This document shows, in pieces, positions 22,077 through 30,370 of a stretch of DNA of 64,000 bases. The notes beneath the pieces were generated by a model, which saw nothing but the letters and a program-made list of their open reading frames with translations, did no database searches and had not been told where the DNA came from. The position numbers and the translations under genes were made by a program. Within the stretch, counting starts at the first letter, position 1, and the number at the start of each line of letters is the position of its first letter. Where the stretch lies: contig JAQFWX010000007.1 of assembly GCA_027605045.1 (NCBI GenBank), forward strand, positions 372,001 through 436,000, given 5' to 3'. The DNA comes from Phallus indusiatus (Eukaryota; Basidiomycota; Agaricomycetes; Phallales; Phallaceae).

Positions 22077-22116
22077 ACAATCAGAAAATGACTCTCAATT
22101 CTGCAGCAAATGCCCA

Positions 22117-22859
22117 TGTTAGGGCGACTCAGGGCACACAACTAGAGGAGGGAAAACCTAAGATCTATTGTGGGGCAGCAACTAACTACTCACCTAGAGG
22201 AGGGAAAACCTAAGAGAACAAGCTTAGGTATCCCCCTCTAGGGAAAACGCATATAAATACAGAGTACGTGTTAGGGCTACTCAGCTCACACTAGAGGGAG
22301 GGGATCCTAAGTACTATATTGGACGATAACTATACTACTCACCTAGAGGGAGGGGATCCTAAGAGAACAAGCTTAGGGACCCTCACTCTAGGGACAGCGA
22401 CTATATACATGAAAAACGATAACGCGGCGTGCGGCCCTGACACAGCTAAGTGCTAGGCGCCCGAACCGAACCTAAGCGATGTGATGTCACGGGCATCACG
22501 CCGAGTACGAGCGCGAGTAAGAAAGTGAAATAGAGGCAGAACAAGGAAACGGAAAGTGGAAGTAATGGACGGGAAATGTAAATGAAATAGAAATAAACAT
22601 ATGCCGATGATAATAAATAAGGAAAATGAGGGGACGCGGTAGCGTACCCTGACAGTACGAGGCGCCCGACTGATCCCCATGGGATCCAAGGAGATACAAA
22701 CAGAAATCGGAGTAAATCGAAGAAATCGAGAAATCGAAAAAACGACAAAAGTAGTGGAAACGGTAAGATACGGAAAATGAAGGAAATCGAAGTGCGAAAT
22801 GAAACCGAAAGAAATCGAAAAGATCGAATAATCGAGCGAGGCGCTAGCGTACCGTGACA
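22117..22859 (+). mobile_element. LTR subfamily B, chimeric flanks, carrying a nested LTR
   Basis: It starts TGTTAGGGCGACTCAG and ends GCGTACCGTGACA. The left flank is MULE sequence and the right flank is retroelement ORF3 sequence (ERPEAFPYPTEGQMDLE), and the flanking pentamers GCCCA and GCTCG do not match. It therefore looks like a recombination product between two LTRs. Confidence 0.75.
22269..22654 (+). mobile_element. Solo LTR subfamily A inside a subfamily B LTR, TSD GTACG
   Basis: The 386-bp LTR starts TGTTAGGGCTACTCAG and ends GTACCCTGACA. GTACG occurs directly before (22264-22268) and after (22655-22659). The host LTR continues on both sides, so A inserted after B. Confidence 0.92.
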
Positions 22860-22952
22860 GCTCGCCTCACCATCGGGGAGCGCCCCGAAGCTTTTCCATA
22901 CCCAACAGAAGGGCAAATGGACCTAGAGATGGGTCGCCTCTATGAGACGTGG

Positions 22953-23206
22953 TGTCACGGTACACTAGCACCTCTTCCGATTATTTGATTTCTTCGATTT
23001 CTTTCGATTTCTGTTTGTATCTCCTCGGATCCCATGGAGATCAGTCGGGTGCTTCGTATCCTGTACTTATATGTGTTTTCCCTAGAGGGGGATACCTAAG
23101 CTTGTTCTCTTAGGTTTTCCCTCCTCTAGGTGAGTAGTTAGTCGCTGCCCCTCAATAGATCTTAGGTTTTCCCTCCTCTAGGTGTGTGCCCTGAGTCACC
23201 CTAACA
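22953..23206 (-). mobile_element. Solo LTR subfamily B, internally shortened, TSD CGTGG
   Basis: On the plus strand it begins TGTCACGGTACACTAGC and ends GTCACCCTAACA, flanked by CGTGG at 22948-22952 and 23207-23211. It is 254 bp, about 90 bp shorter than the other B copies. Confidence 0.9.
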
Positions 23207-23577
23207 CGTGGTATAAAGACCCCACCTCTGTACCCTTTTATATAAGGGTTGAACCATTTGGATCGCTGAATATCAGTGATGTTGAAGTCATAGCATGGCT
23301 TCGAAAAGTATTCCCGAACTGGAAAACAAGGAAGACCGTATTCCCTATTGTAGCGGAAATATGTACTGAGCCTGGACTATCCACCTGGCTCAATGCCGCT
23401 GGCATCAATGCTGATAAGACGGTGAATAATTCCCCATCCATAATCGAAGGCTGGCATCGAGCATATACCCTGCCCCAGGGTAATACTCCAACTAAAGAAG
23501 AAGTTGTCGGGATGCTGCGATATAACTGTGTTAATACCCGCTTAATCGAGACTTGATTAGGACCACTATTCGAGTGG

Positions 23578-23971
23578 TGTTAGGGCTACTCAGCTCACAC
23601 TAGAGGGAGGGGATCCTAAGAGAATATATTGGAAGGGAAACTAACTACTCACCTAGAGGGAGGGGATCCTAAGAGAACAAGCTTAGGGACCCTCTAGGTA
23701 CAGCTACTATATACATAAAACGACGATGCGGCGTGCGGCCCTGACACAGCTAAGTGCCAGGCGCCCAAGCCGAACCTAAGCGACGTGATGTCACGGGCAT
23801 CACACCGGGTATGAGCGCGCCACGCATGCGAGTAAAGAAAGTGAAATATGGACGGCGAGAATAAGCGGAAGGTAGAGGTAACGCACGGGAAATATAAATA
23901 AAATAGAAACAGATATATACCGATGATAATAAATAAGGAAAAATGAGGGGACGCAGTAGCATACCCTGACA
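23578..23971 (+). mobile_element. Solo LTR subfamily A, TSD AGTGG
   Basis: 394 bp from TGTTAGGGCTACTCAG to CATACCCTGACA, with AGTGG at 23573-23577 and 23972-23976. It splits the ORF3 copy. Confidence 0.92.
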
Positions 23972-24087
23972 AGTGGTGGCAATCACACACTAACAGCAAC
24001 ACAATCGCCATGAAATGGCGAGAATCCCAACCCACTGTTTTGTCGCTGTTACCAGGGTATCAGTATCAAAGACGACATCGCAACAAT

Positions 24088-24739
24088 TGTTATGTAACCA
24101 CTTCATCTCCCTCACCAAAAACATCAAGACATAAGGCTACGGCAACAAAACTCCATAAAAACAAACAAAACCAAATAATCCAAGGACTTCTACATTTCTT
24201 GTCTTCCACTTCTATTTTCTTTTCCAATCCTTTTGCCACTTCGATCATACATGACATCATTCGGCAAAACACTTTAGCCAAGGGTAATTAGTAGGAAAAA
24301 GGTTACATTTATTTATCCTTATCTATTTTTCCATCTCAAATATTGTGTCATCTCTTGTGTCATTTACTATGTAATTATTAGGTAGCGAGTAGAATAGTTT
24401 AGCCCTAAATGTGTATAAATAGGGATCAGAAAATCATGTATCTACATCTTTTGTTGTACCACACATCCAGTGTTAGCTAATAAAGCTCAGTAACAACAAA
24501 GGGTCACTTTGACAAAGCGCGCTTACCAAACCTCTTATCTAACTCTATCTGAGACTTGTGCTACAAGTCTCCCTCTTAACCTCTATTGTTCAACTAACAT
24601 TTCTATAGATCGGGAAACTTTCACATAAGTACAGTTATTCCTGGCCTTACCTTTTAGTTGGATACGAATCTAGACGAAACGCTTAACAAGTAATTGTGTG
24701 TAACTCTATTTGATTGGCACATCAAGGAGTTCCATAACA
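24088..24739 (+). mobile_element. Solo LTR of a different family (652 bp), TSD ACAAT
   Basis: The ends are TGTTATG and CATAACA, an exact 7-bp inverted pair, flanked by ACAAT at 24083-24087 and 24740-24744. Inside are TATAAATAGG near 24415 and an AATAAA signal near 24479, the promoter and polyadenylation arrangement of an LTR. The length and layout resemble copia-type LTRs, but no internal region is present to prove it. It cuts the ORF3 copy between RRHRNN and NRRGAAP. Confidence 0.82.
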
Positions 24740-24951
24740 ACAATCGTCGTGGCGCTGCCCCTTCAGTTCCCACTGCTGGACCTTCGAAGGAGGCTCCCTA
24801 TGTGGAGTCCACCGTTAACTCGCCTCCCTCGGCGAACGCACCACTCCCAGCGGATATCACTGAGAAAGAACTTGTGATCAACTCCGATCAATATGAGGTC
24901 CTGGATAGACCAGGAGCAGGCCCTCAAGGTGATATTGAGATGGCCATGGAT

Positions 24952-25302
24952 TGTTACGGTACGCTAGCGCCTCACCCGATTATTCGATCTTTTTGATTTC
25001 TTTCGGTTTCATTTCGTATTACGATTTCCTTCATTTCCCGTACTTTGCCGTTTTCACTATTTTTCGTTGTTTCCGTTTTCTCGATTTCTTCGATCTCTTT
25101 CAATTTCTGTTTGTATCTCCTCAGATCCCATGGAGATCAGTCGGGCGCCTCATGTTCAGTACTTATATGCGTCTTCCCTAGAGGGGGATACCTAAGCTTG
25201 TTCTCTTAGGTTTTCCCTCCTCTAGGTGAGTAGTTAGTTGTTGTCCCTCAATAGATCTTAGGTTTTCCCTCCTCTAGGTGTGTGCCCTGAGTCACCCTAA
25301 CA
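24952..25302 (-). mobile_element. Solo LTR subfamily B, TSD TGGAT
   Basis: 351 bp, starting TGTTACGGTACGCTAGC and ending GTCACCCTAACA on the plus strand, with TGGAT at 24947-24951 and 25303-25307. It splits the codons MAMD and YTTDD at the end of ORF3. Confidence 0.92.
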
Positions 25303-25378
25303 TGGATTATACCACGGATGACTGAGACTTACTCATCATATCCTACTTTGACTTGACACTCAAGTCAGCGGGGGGGGA

Positions 25379-26102
25379 TGTAACTGCGATGTATCGACCT
25401 TGTATGTGTAGATAAATTGTAATTGATAGTTTTAATAGATTGATATTCGCCGTAAAATGGTCTGAAGGTCGAATTTAAGAACATTGCTTGAATTGAATTC
25501 GAAGGCTTGTCGCTTAAGTCCGAACGCTTGAGAGCAAATAGATGGTCGGTTAGAAGAATAGTTGCTCGTAAGAACAACGCTGGTTGGTAGATTTAGAGTG
25601 AAGCAAGAATTGGAGATAATAGACTTATATTTTAGAAGAATGCTACCTAATTACATTTACACCGGTGAAATATATACACCGGGAGAACTAATTACTACAG
25701 GGAGAAAAGATGATGTCAAACATTACAAATAAGAAATATGAACTTAGGATTTTCGACGAGTGCGAGAAACGAAAAGTGAAGAAGAAATAGTAAAAAGAAT
25801 AACAGATAAGCGAGCATGGTACAATTTCCCGCGTTACCTCACAGTAACGGTTCCACTATGAGCAGCGGACTACTATTAATCATAGTACATATTCGTATAT
25901 ACATCTATATGCAGACAATCATCATCTGCCCAAGTACCTAGTATTATGTAATGTACATAGGTGCCGTCACACCTGTAAATACCGCGTAACGGTAAAGGTG
26001 CCGGCAGCCTTTCTTACCTGCACTTGCAAATATACAGATTTATACTGTTTGTTGTGAGTCCGTAAGAACTGGGCTAATCGTAAACTGTAACGAAACATTA
26101 CA
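25379..26102 (+). mobile_element. Chromovirus-type LTR (old copy), split by a nested element
   Basis: 25379-25384 (TGTAAC) and 25849-26102 together match the 264-bp LTR of the full-length element in opposite orientation (GGTTCCACTATGAGCAGCGG, then ATTATGTAATGTACATAGGT, ending ACGAAACATTACA). Many substitutions separate it from the two young LTRs, so it is older. It directly follows a polypurine tract and so is the 3' LTR of the ORF3-bearing remnant. Confidence 0.82.
25385..25843. mobile_element. Solo-LTR-like insertion inside an LTR, TSD GTAAC
   Basis: 459 bp with TG...CA ends (TGCGATGTATCGACC to GTTACCTCACA), flanked by GTAAC at 25380-25384 and 25844-25848. It is absent from the two intact LTRs of the family at 28109 and 38068. 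Its own family was not recognised. Confidence 0.7.
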
Positions 26103-26710
26103 TAAATATTCTCTTCCATTTCAGACCATCGACCTGATTTCTTTATTTCTTATTGATGGGACTACAAACTCTTTTATCACTCGGAAGATAGTTTTAAATG
26201 TAACTTTTCCTAGTAGTGACACTTTATCGATTTCTTTCTCATTACGAAGTTGGAAGCTAATTGTGATTTCGTCTTAGGATACGACTGGCTCACCCACTAT
26301 AATCCGTCGATTAACTGGGTATTGGGCAGTATCAAATTCCCAGACAACTTACGATTATCTTCTGACAAGGCCGAATCGTCCTTTTCCGCTACTCAATCGA
26401 ACATGCAAAATGCCTCAGCTATTCCAACCGCCACTTCTCGTCTTCAGTATCTCTTGTTAACGCTGCAGCTTTTCTTCACGCAGCCAATGCTACTGGTTCT
26501 ATTGTTTTTCGGTTAGCAGTCACCGATCCAAAAGTCAAATCTTATTCCGCAGCTGTGGATCCCGACTTTAATGAGATGTCTATACCTGAAGACTACCAAG
26601 AATTTGCAGACATATTTAGTGGTATCAAAGCTGACACTCTGGCGCCACATCATCCATACGACTTGAAGATTGAACTTGAAGATGGGAAGACTCCTCCTCT
26701 AGGACCCATC
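26103..26710 (+). pseudogene. Old Ty3/gypsy pol fragment (protease to start of RT)
   Basis: A degenerate retropepsin (LFLIDGTTNSFITRKIV in place of a DSG-type site) is followed by CDFVLGYDWLTHYNPSINW. Then, in other frames, YQEFADIFSGIKADTLAPHH, PYDLKIELEDGKTPPLGPI. This is the usual run-in to a gypsy reverse transcriptase. The same protein continues at 41643 after 14.9 kb of inserted DNA. Frameshifts show it is dead. Confidence 0.75.
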
Positions 26711-26993
26711 TGTTAGGGCGACTCAGAACACACACCTAGAGGGCAGGAAACCTAAGAGAACAAGCTTAGGGATCCCCCTCTAGGGCTATGCTACATATAC
26801 TACGTGGAAGCGCTCAGGGACAATAGATGAGTATCGCTGCGGGATCTGTCAGGGTACGCTACCACCATCTCTCATTTTTCTATTTATTATCATTGGCATC
26901 ATTCTATTTCTATTCTATTTATCATTTCCGTATTTTACTTTTACCTTCCGTTTCATTGTTCTGTCTCTGTTTCACTTTCTCTACTCGCGCTGT

Positions 26994-28108
26994 AACGATC
27001 CGATATGAATAGCTAAATGTGTCGGCTATTAATGATCGGACTACAATGAGATATTTGTTTCGAGGTCAGTAAGTCTACCGTGGAGCGTGTCCTGGTGCTG
27101 AATTCAACATGAGAGAGGGAGTGGGTGTGTGTGGGGAATGGGGGGGGATGTATGCGTCGATATCAAACCAACACAAACAAAACACCAACAACAACTGCAA
27201 TGATAAAAGATCGTATGCAACTGTGCAAGTGAAAGGGTGAACAGAAAGTCGGCAATGAACTTGGAATGCGACTAAAGAGAGGACCTGCAATCAATGATGA
27301 CTGAATTCCTGTGCGAGTTAGTGAAAGTGATAAACTGAAATAAAATCGCTAGTTTATACTCCGAGACCTCACTCAGAGTTAATCCAAAGATATAGATATG
27401 AGCGTAGAAATAGACTAGAGACGAAACTTGACTTGAACTTGAACTGAGCTTGACTTAAACTGAACTAGACTTAAACTGTGAGACAACCCGTATCGGTAGA
27501 TTGCTGCTGTTACAAGTATTTACATGCAGTATTTATACCTTTCAAGAAATGTAGCATTGGTAAGACGATTATTCATCGTTCACCAAGATGACAAATAGAA
27601 AGAAACAAAAGGAACAAAAGGGAACAAAAAGAAATATGGAATGGGGGGTGCAAGAGAGGAATGAGTAATACAATTACAACAAAAAGAGTGATATCTCAAA
27701 TCAATAGGAGAAATGATGAAACCCAAACAAAAGAGCAAAAGAAAAACCAACAAAGGAACAAAACCGGCCTAAGACACAGCCTTTGTCAGAACTGGCACCC
27801 GACTCTTCCTGCGCTGCCTCTTTATCCTGAATCGCATCGTTACCATCCTAATCTTCTTACTGATCGGTCATCCATCGATAGGATCGTCTTCGTCATGAAT
27901 ATGATACATTCATGAATCCTAAGGCTACGCTTAGTATCCTCGGATCGCACACCAGATCAGCATGGAGCTCAGCATAGGCCAAGGGGGAGATCTTAGTTAT
28001 ATCGTATGGTGTTTTGATCGATAGATACTATTCTAATCTTCTTCGTTGACTAGGTCTTGGTATAATTTGCATAGGTCGCATGCGATTTCGATTAGTACGT
28101 AGTCGAGG
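26994..28108. other. Left part of an unrecognised inserted unit
   Basis: It begins TGTAACGATCCGATATG after CGCGC. A minus-strand coding trace (LRTNRNRMRPMQIIPRP and AYAELHADLV) lies at about 27950-28108 and seems to continue across the chromovirus at 38332. The stretch 27080-27780 shows purine-rich simple sequence and no gene. The unit continues at 38332-40135. Confidence 0.45.
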
Positions 28109-28372
28109 TGTAACGTTTCGTTACAGTTTACGATTAGCCCGGTTCTTACGGACTCACAACAAACAGTGTAAAGCTGTATATTTGCAAGTGCAGGTAAGAA
28201 AGGCTGCCGGCGCCTTTACCGTTATGCGGTATTTACTGGTGTGACGGCGCCTATGTACATTACATAATACTAGGTACTTGTGCAGACGACGATCGTCTGC
28301 ATACAATTGTATGTATATACGAATATGTACTATGGTTAATAGTAGTCCGCTGCTCATAGCGGAACCGTTACA
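28109..28372 (-). repeat. 3' LTR of the chromovirus (264 bp)
   Basis: It starts TGTAACGG and ends GTTACA in the element's own orientation, identical to the 5' LTR except for one base. On the inner side the polypurine tract is adjacent. Confidence 0.93.
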
Positions 28373-28425
28373 TCCTCCCCCGCTGACTTGAGCGTCAAGT
28401 CAATACATGATACGACGAGTGAGTC

Positions 28426-30231
28426 TCAGTCGTCCGCAGTATAATCCATGGCCATCTCAATATCACCTTGAGGGCCTGCTCCTGGTCTATCCAGGACCTC
28501 GTATTGATCGGGGTCGATCACGAGTTCTTTCTCAGCGATATCTGCTGGGAGTGGTGCTTTCGCCGAGGGAGGCGAGTTAGCGGTGGACTCCACATAAGGA
28601 GTCTCCTTCGAAGGTCCAGCAATAGGAGCTGCAGGGGCAGCGTCACGACGATTGTTGCGACGTCGTCTTCGATACTGACGCCCTGGTAACAGCGACGAAA
28701 CGGTGGGTTGAGATTCTCGCCACTTCACGGCGATGGTGTTGCTGTTAGTGTGTGATTGCCACCGCTCAAATAGTGGTCCTAATCGAGTTTCGATTAATCG
28801 GGTATTCACACAGTTATATCGCAGCATCCCGACAACTTCTTCCTTGGTGGGAATGTTACCCTGAGGCAGGGTATATGCTCGACGCCATCCTTCGATTATG
28901 GATGGGGAGTTATTCACCGTCTTGTCGGCGTTGATGCCAGCGGCGTTGAGCCAGGTGGATAGCCCAGGCTCGGTACATATCTCCGCTACAATGGGGAATA
29001 CAGTCTTCCTTGTTTCCCGATTCGGGAATATTTTTCGAAGCCACGCTACGACTTCAACATCGCTGATATTCAGCGATCCCGATGGTTCAACCCTTATATA
29101 AAAGGGTACGGAGGCGGGGTCCTTATACCACGTCTCATAGAGGCGACCCGTTTCCAGGTCCATTTGCCCTTCTGTTGGGTATGGAAAAGCTTCAGGGCGC
29201 TCCCCGATAGTGAGGCGCGCGTAGTCTCGCTCTTTCTTCTTTCTATTGATGAACATCATGCCTACATCCCAGGCAAGTCTAATGCGCGCGTGCATTGCAA
29301 CTTTTTGAGGTGTGTCCAATATGGGTGGTTTCTTCCAGATCTGCTTCCCCTGGAGTACGAATGAGGGGTCATCCAGTGGACACATCATGTACCACGCGAG
29401 TGGGTCGGGAACTGGCCCAGGTACAGGGGTTTTCCCTGCTCGAGAAGCTGTGGGGTCGTGGCCTTGCATGAACGCGGGCCACGTATCGTGGTACTTGGCC
29501 TGGTTGGAGATACGGGGAGTTCCTGGGAACTCAGCGAGGACTTTCTCAGCGAGTTGTCGCCGAGACAATAATGACTCCTCTTCAGGGTCCAGCCTGTCCA
29601 TCAGGCCGAAATCGTCCCCAGAGTGGGGAGGAACGGGTTGACCGTTGGAGTCGAGTACCGACTCGTCGTTGTAGGAGTCCGCCCAATCGTGGTCGTCTAG
29701 GTCATCGTCGTCGTCGTCGTACGCGTCGAATCCTACGGGCCCATGATTCGTGGGGCCCTTGGCCTCTGACCGAGGTCGTTTCCTAGATGACACAGGCGAT
29801 GCTGCCTGTGGGGCTTGCTTCAACTTGTCCTCGAGTTCCCGTATACGATCTCGAAGGTCGTCCTCTCGTCTCTCAACGTCCTTGAGTTCTTGGACGGTCT
29901 GGTCGGCGTAGTCGTTAGCGTCTTCGAGGCGCTTTCGTAAATCATCCCACTCTTTTTGCAGGAACGGGAATGCCTCGAATAGGCACTCTTTGACGTCTTT
30001 CTCGTCAAGAACAATGGTACGCTTGCTTGCAGCGGTACTAATGTGCGAGATATACTCATCGCAGTGGGTACATTTCCCACTTTCGTGGGTGATGGCTACG
30101 CAGCCAGGCATGGAATCCATACTCCATTCTTTTTGTGCTTCAAGCAACGCTTGCTTGATATCGTCAAATCGTCCCTTGCGGGTCGAGGGCTTCGTAGATG
30201 AAGAGGTAGGTCGTGAAGGTTCTGCAGACAT
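28426..30231 (-). CDS. Chromovirus ORF3: 601-aa coiled-coil protein between pol and the 3' LTR
   Basis: The frame is uninterrupted, in the sense of pol, and starts 139 bp after the pol stop. Residues 1-25 are Ser/Thr-rich and basic. Near residue 45 there is a possible zinc site (HESGKCTHCDEYISH). Residues about 88-145 form a strong heptad region (LRKRLEDANDYADQTVQELK, then EDDLRDRIRELEDKLKQ). A nuclear-signal-like SSRKRPRSEAK and an acidic run (DDDDDDLDDHDW) follow. The C-terminal half carries LTIGERPEAFPYPTEGQ, FYIRVEPSGSLNISDVEVV and INADKTVNNSPSIIEGW. No signal peptide or membrane helix is seen, so it is not an envelope-like protein. A broken second copy lies at 22860-25324. I do not recognise a family; a structural, capsid-like or DNA/RNA-binding accessory role is only a guess. 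Confidence 0.85.
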   Translation of the reverse strand: MSAEPSRPTSSSTKPSTRKGRFDDIKQALLEAQKEWSMDSMPGCVAITHESGKCTHCDEYISHISTAASKRTIVLDEKDVKECLFEAFPFLQKEWDDLRKRLEDANDYADQTVQELKDVERREDDLRDRIRELEDKLKQAPQAASPVSSRKRPRSEAKGPTNHGPVGFDAYDDDDDDLDDHDWADSYNDESVLDSNGQPVPPHSGDDFGLMDRLDPEEESLLSRRQLAEKVLAEFPGTPRISNQAKYHDTWPAFMQGHDPTASRAGKTPVPGPVPDPLAWYMMCPLDDPSFVLQGKQIWKKPPILDTPQKVAMHARIRLAWDVGMMFINRKKKERDYARLTIGERPEAFPYPTEGQMDLETGRLYETWYKDPASVPFYIRVEPSGSLNISDVEVVAWLRKIFPNRETRKTVFPIVAEICTEPGLSTWLNAAGINADKTVNNSPSIIEGWRRAYTLPQGNIPTKEEVVGMLRYNCVNTRLIETRLGPLFERWQSHTNSNTIAVKWRESQPTVSSLLPGRQYRRRRRNNRRDAAPAAPIAGPSKETPYVESTANSPPSAKAPLPADIAEKELVIDPDQYEVLDRPGAGPQGDIEMAMDYTADD

Positions 30232-30370
30232 CGTTGACGGTGCTCAGGTGGCTGAGACGGGGTCGTAAGGAAGAGTATTTATTTACTCTTGTATCAGAGT
30301 AGCGCCCGAGTAGGATTTTCTCGTGGCTGCAGTGCCGCCAGGGGCACGGGGCAGATCTGCTTGCAGATCC

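Larger units (their letters stand above)
19316..22116 (+). pseudogene. MULE-type transposase gene, broken by LTR insertions
   Basis: The frame starting MSDAGASPANIKCPRCTRLF has an N-terminal C-x2-C...C-x2-C zinc motif (second pair KNCSLCLES). Later stretches read KTRYVYHCAQNKERQKQHEK, DRMSMSTFSCDGWLSVVIW, LPEDVQELIREHYREPVTQ, then ILEDSREKVDEAGYYRAEI, IREVALDSTCAH, and DPVVGLSDKNMSEIN followed by HQLCFWHCLRAI. This order matches the MULE transposases of basidiomycetes, with D of the catalytic region and the terminal C/W-H motif. Two LTRs (20195-20538 and 21071-22076) interrupt it, and frame breaks occur near 19750 and 20770. The part beyond 22116 is missing. Confidence 0.7.
22860..25378 (+). 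pseudogene. Second copy of the retroelement ORF3, cut by four LTR insertions
   Basis: Segments 22860-22952, 23207-23577, 23972-24087, 24740-24951 and 25303-25324 together match the 3' half of the ORF3 at 28426-30231. Recognisable pieces are ERPEAFPYPTEGQMDLE, YIRVEPFGSLNISDVEV, WLNAAGINADKTVNNSPS, MKWRESQPTVLSLLPG, GPSKEAPYVESTVNSPP and DRPGAGPQGDIEMAMD, then YTTDD and stop. There is one in-frame stop (ET then TGA near 23553). A G-rich polypurine tract at 25369-25378 and an LTR follow, so it is the 3' end of a relative of the chromovirus on the opposite strand. Confidence 0.85.

Noticed and set aside
20195..25302. Regularly spaced repeats that could suggest a CRISPR array
   Set aside because: Repeats are 250-400 bp LTRs in both orientations with target duplications, in a eukaryotic genome.
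28426..30231. Reading ORF3 as an envelope gene
   Set aside because: No signal peptide, membrane helix or cleavage site is visible, and the protein is coiled-coil and acidic.
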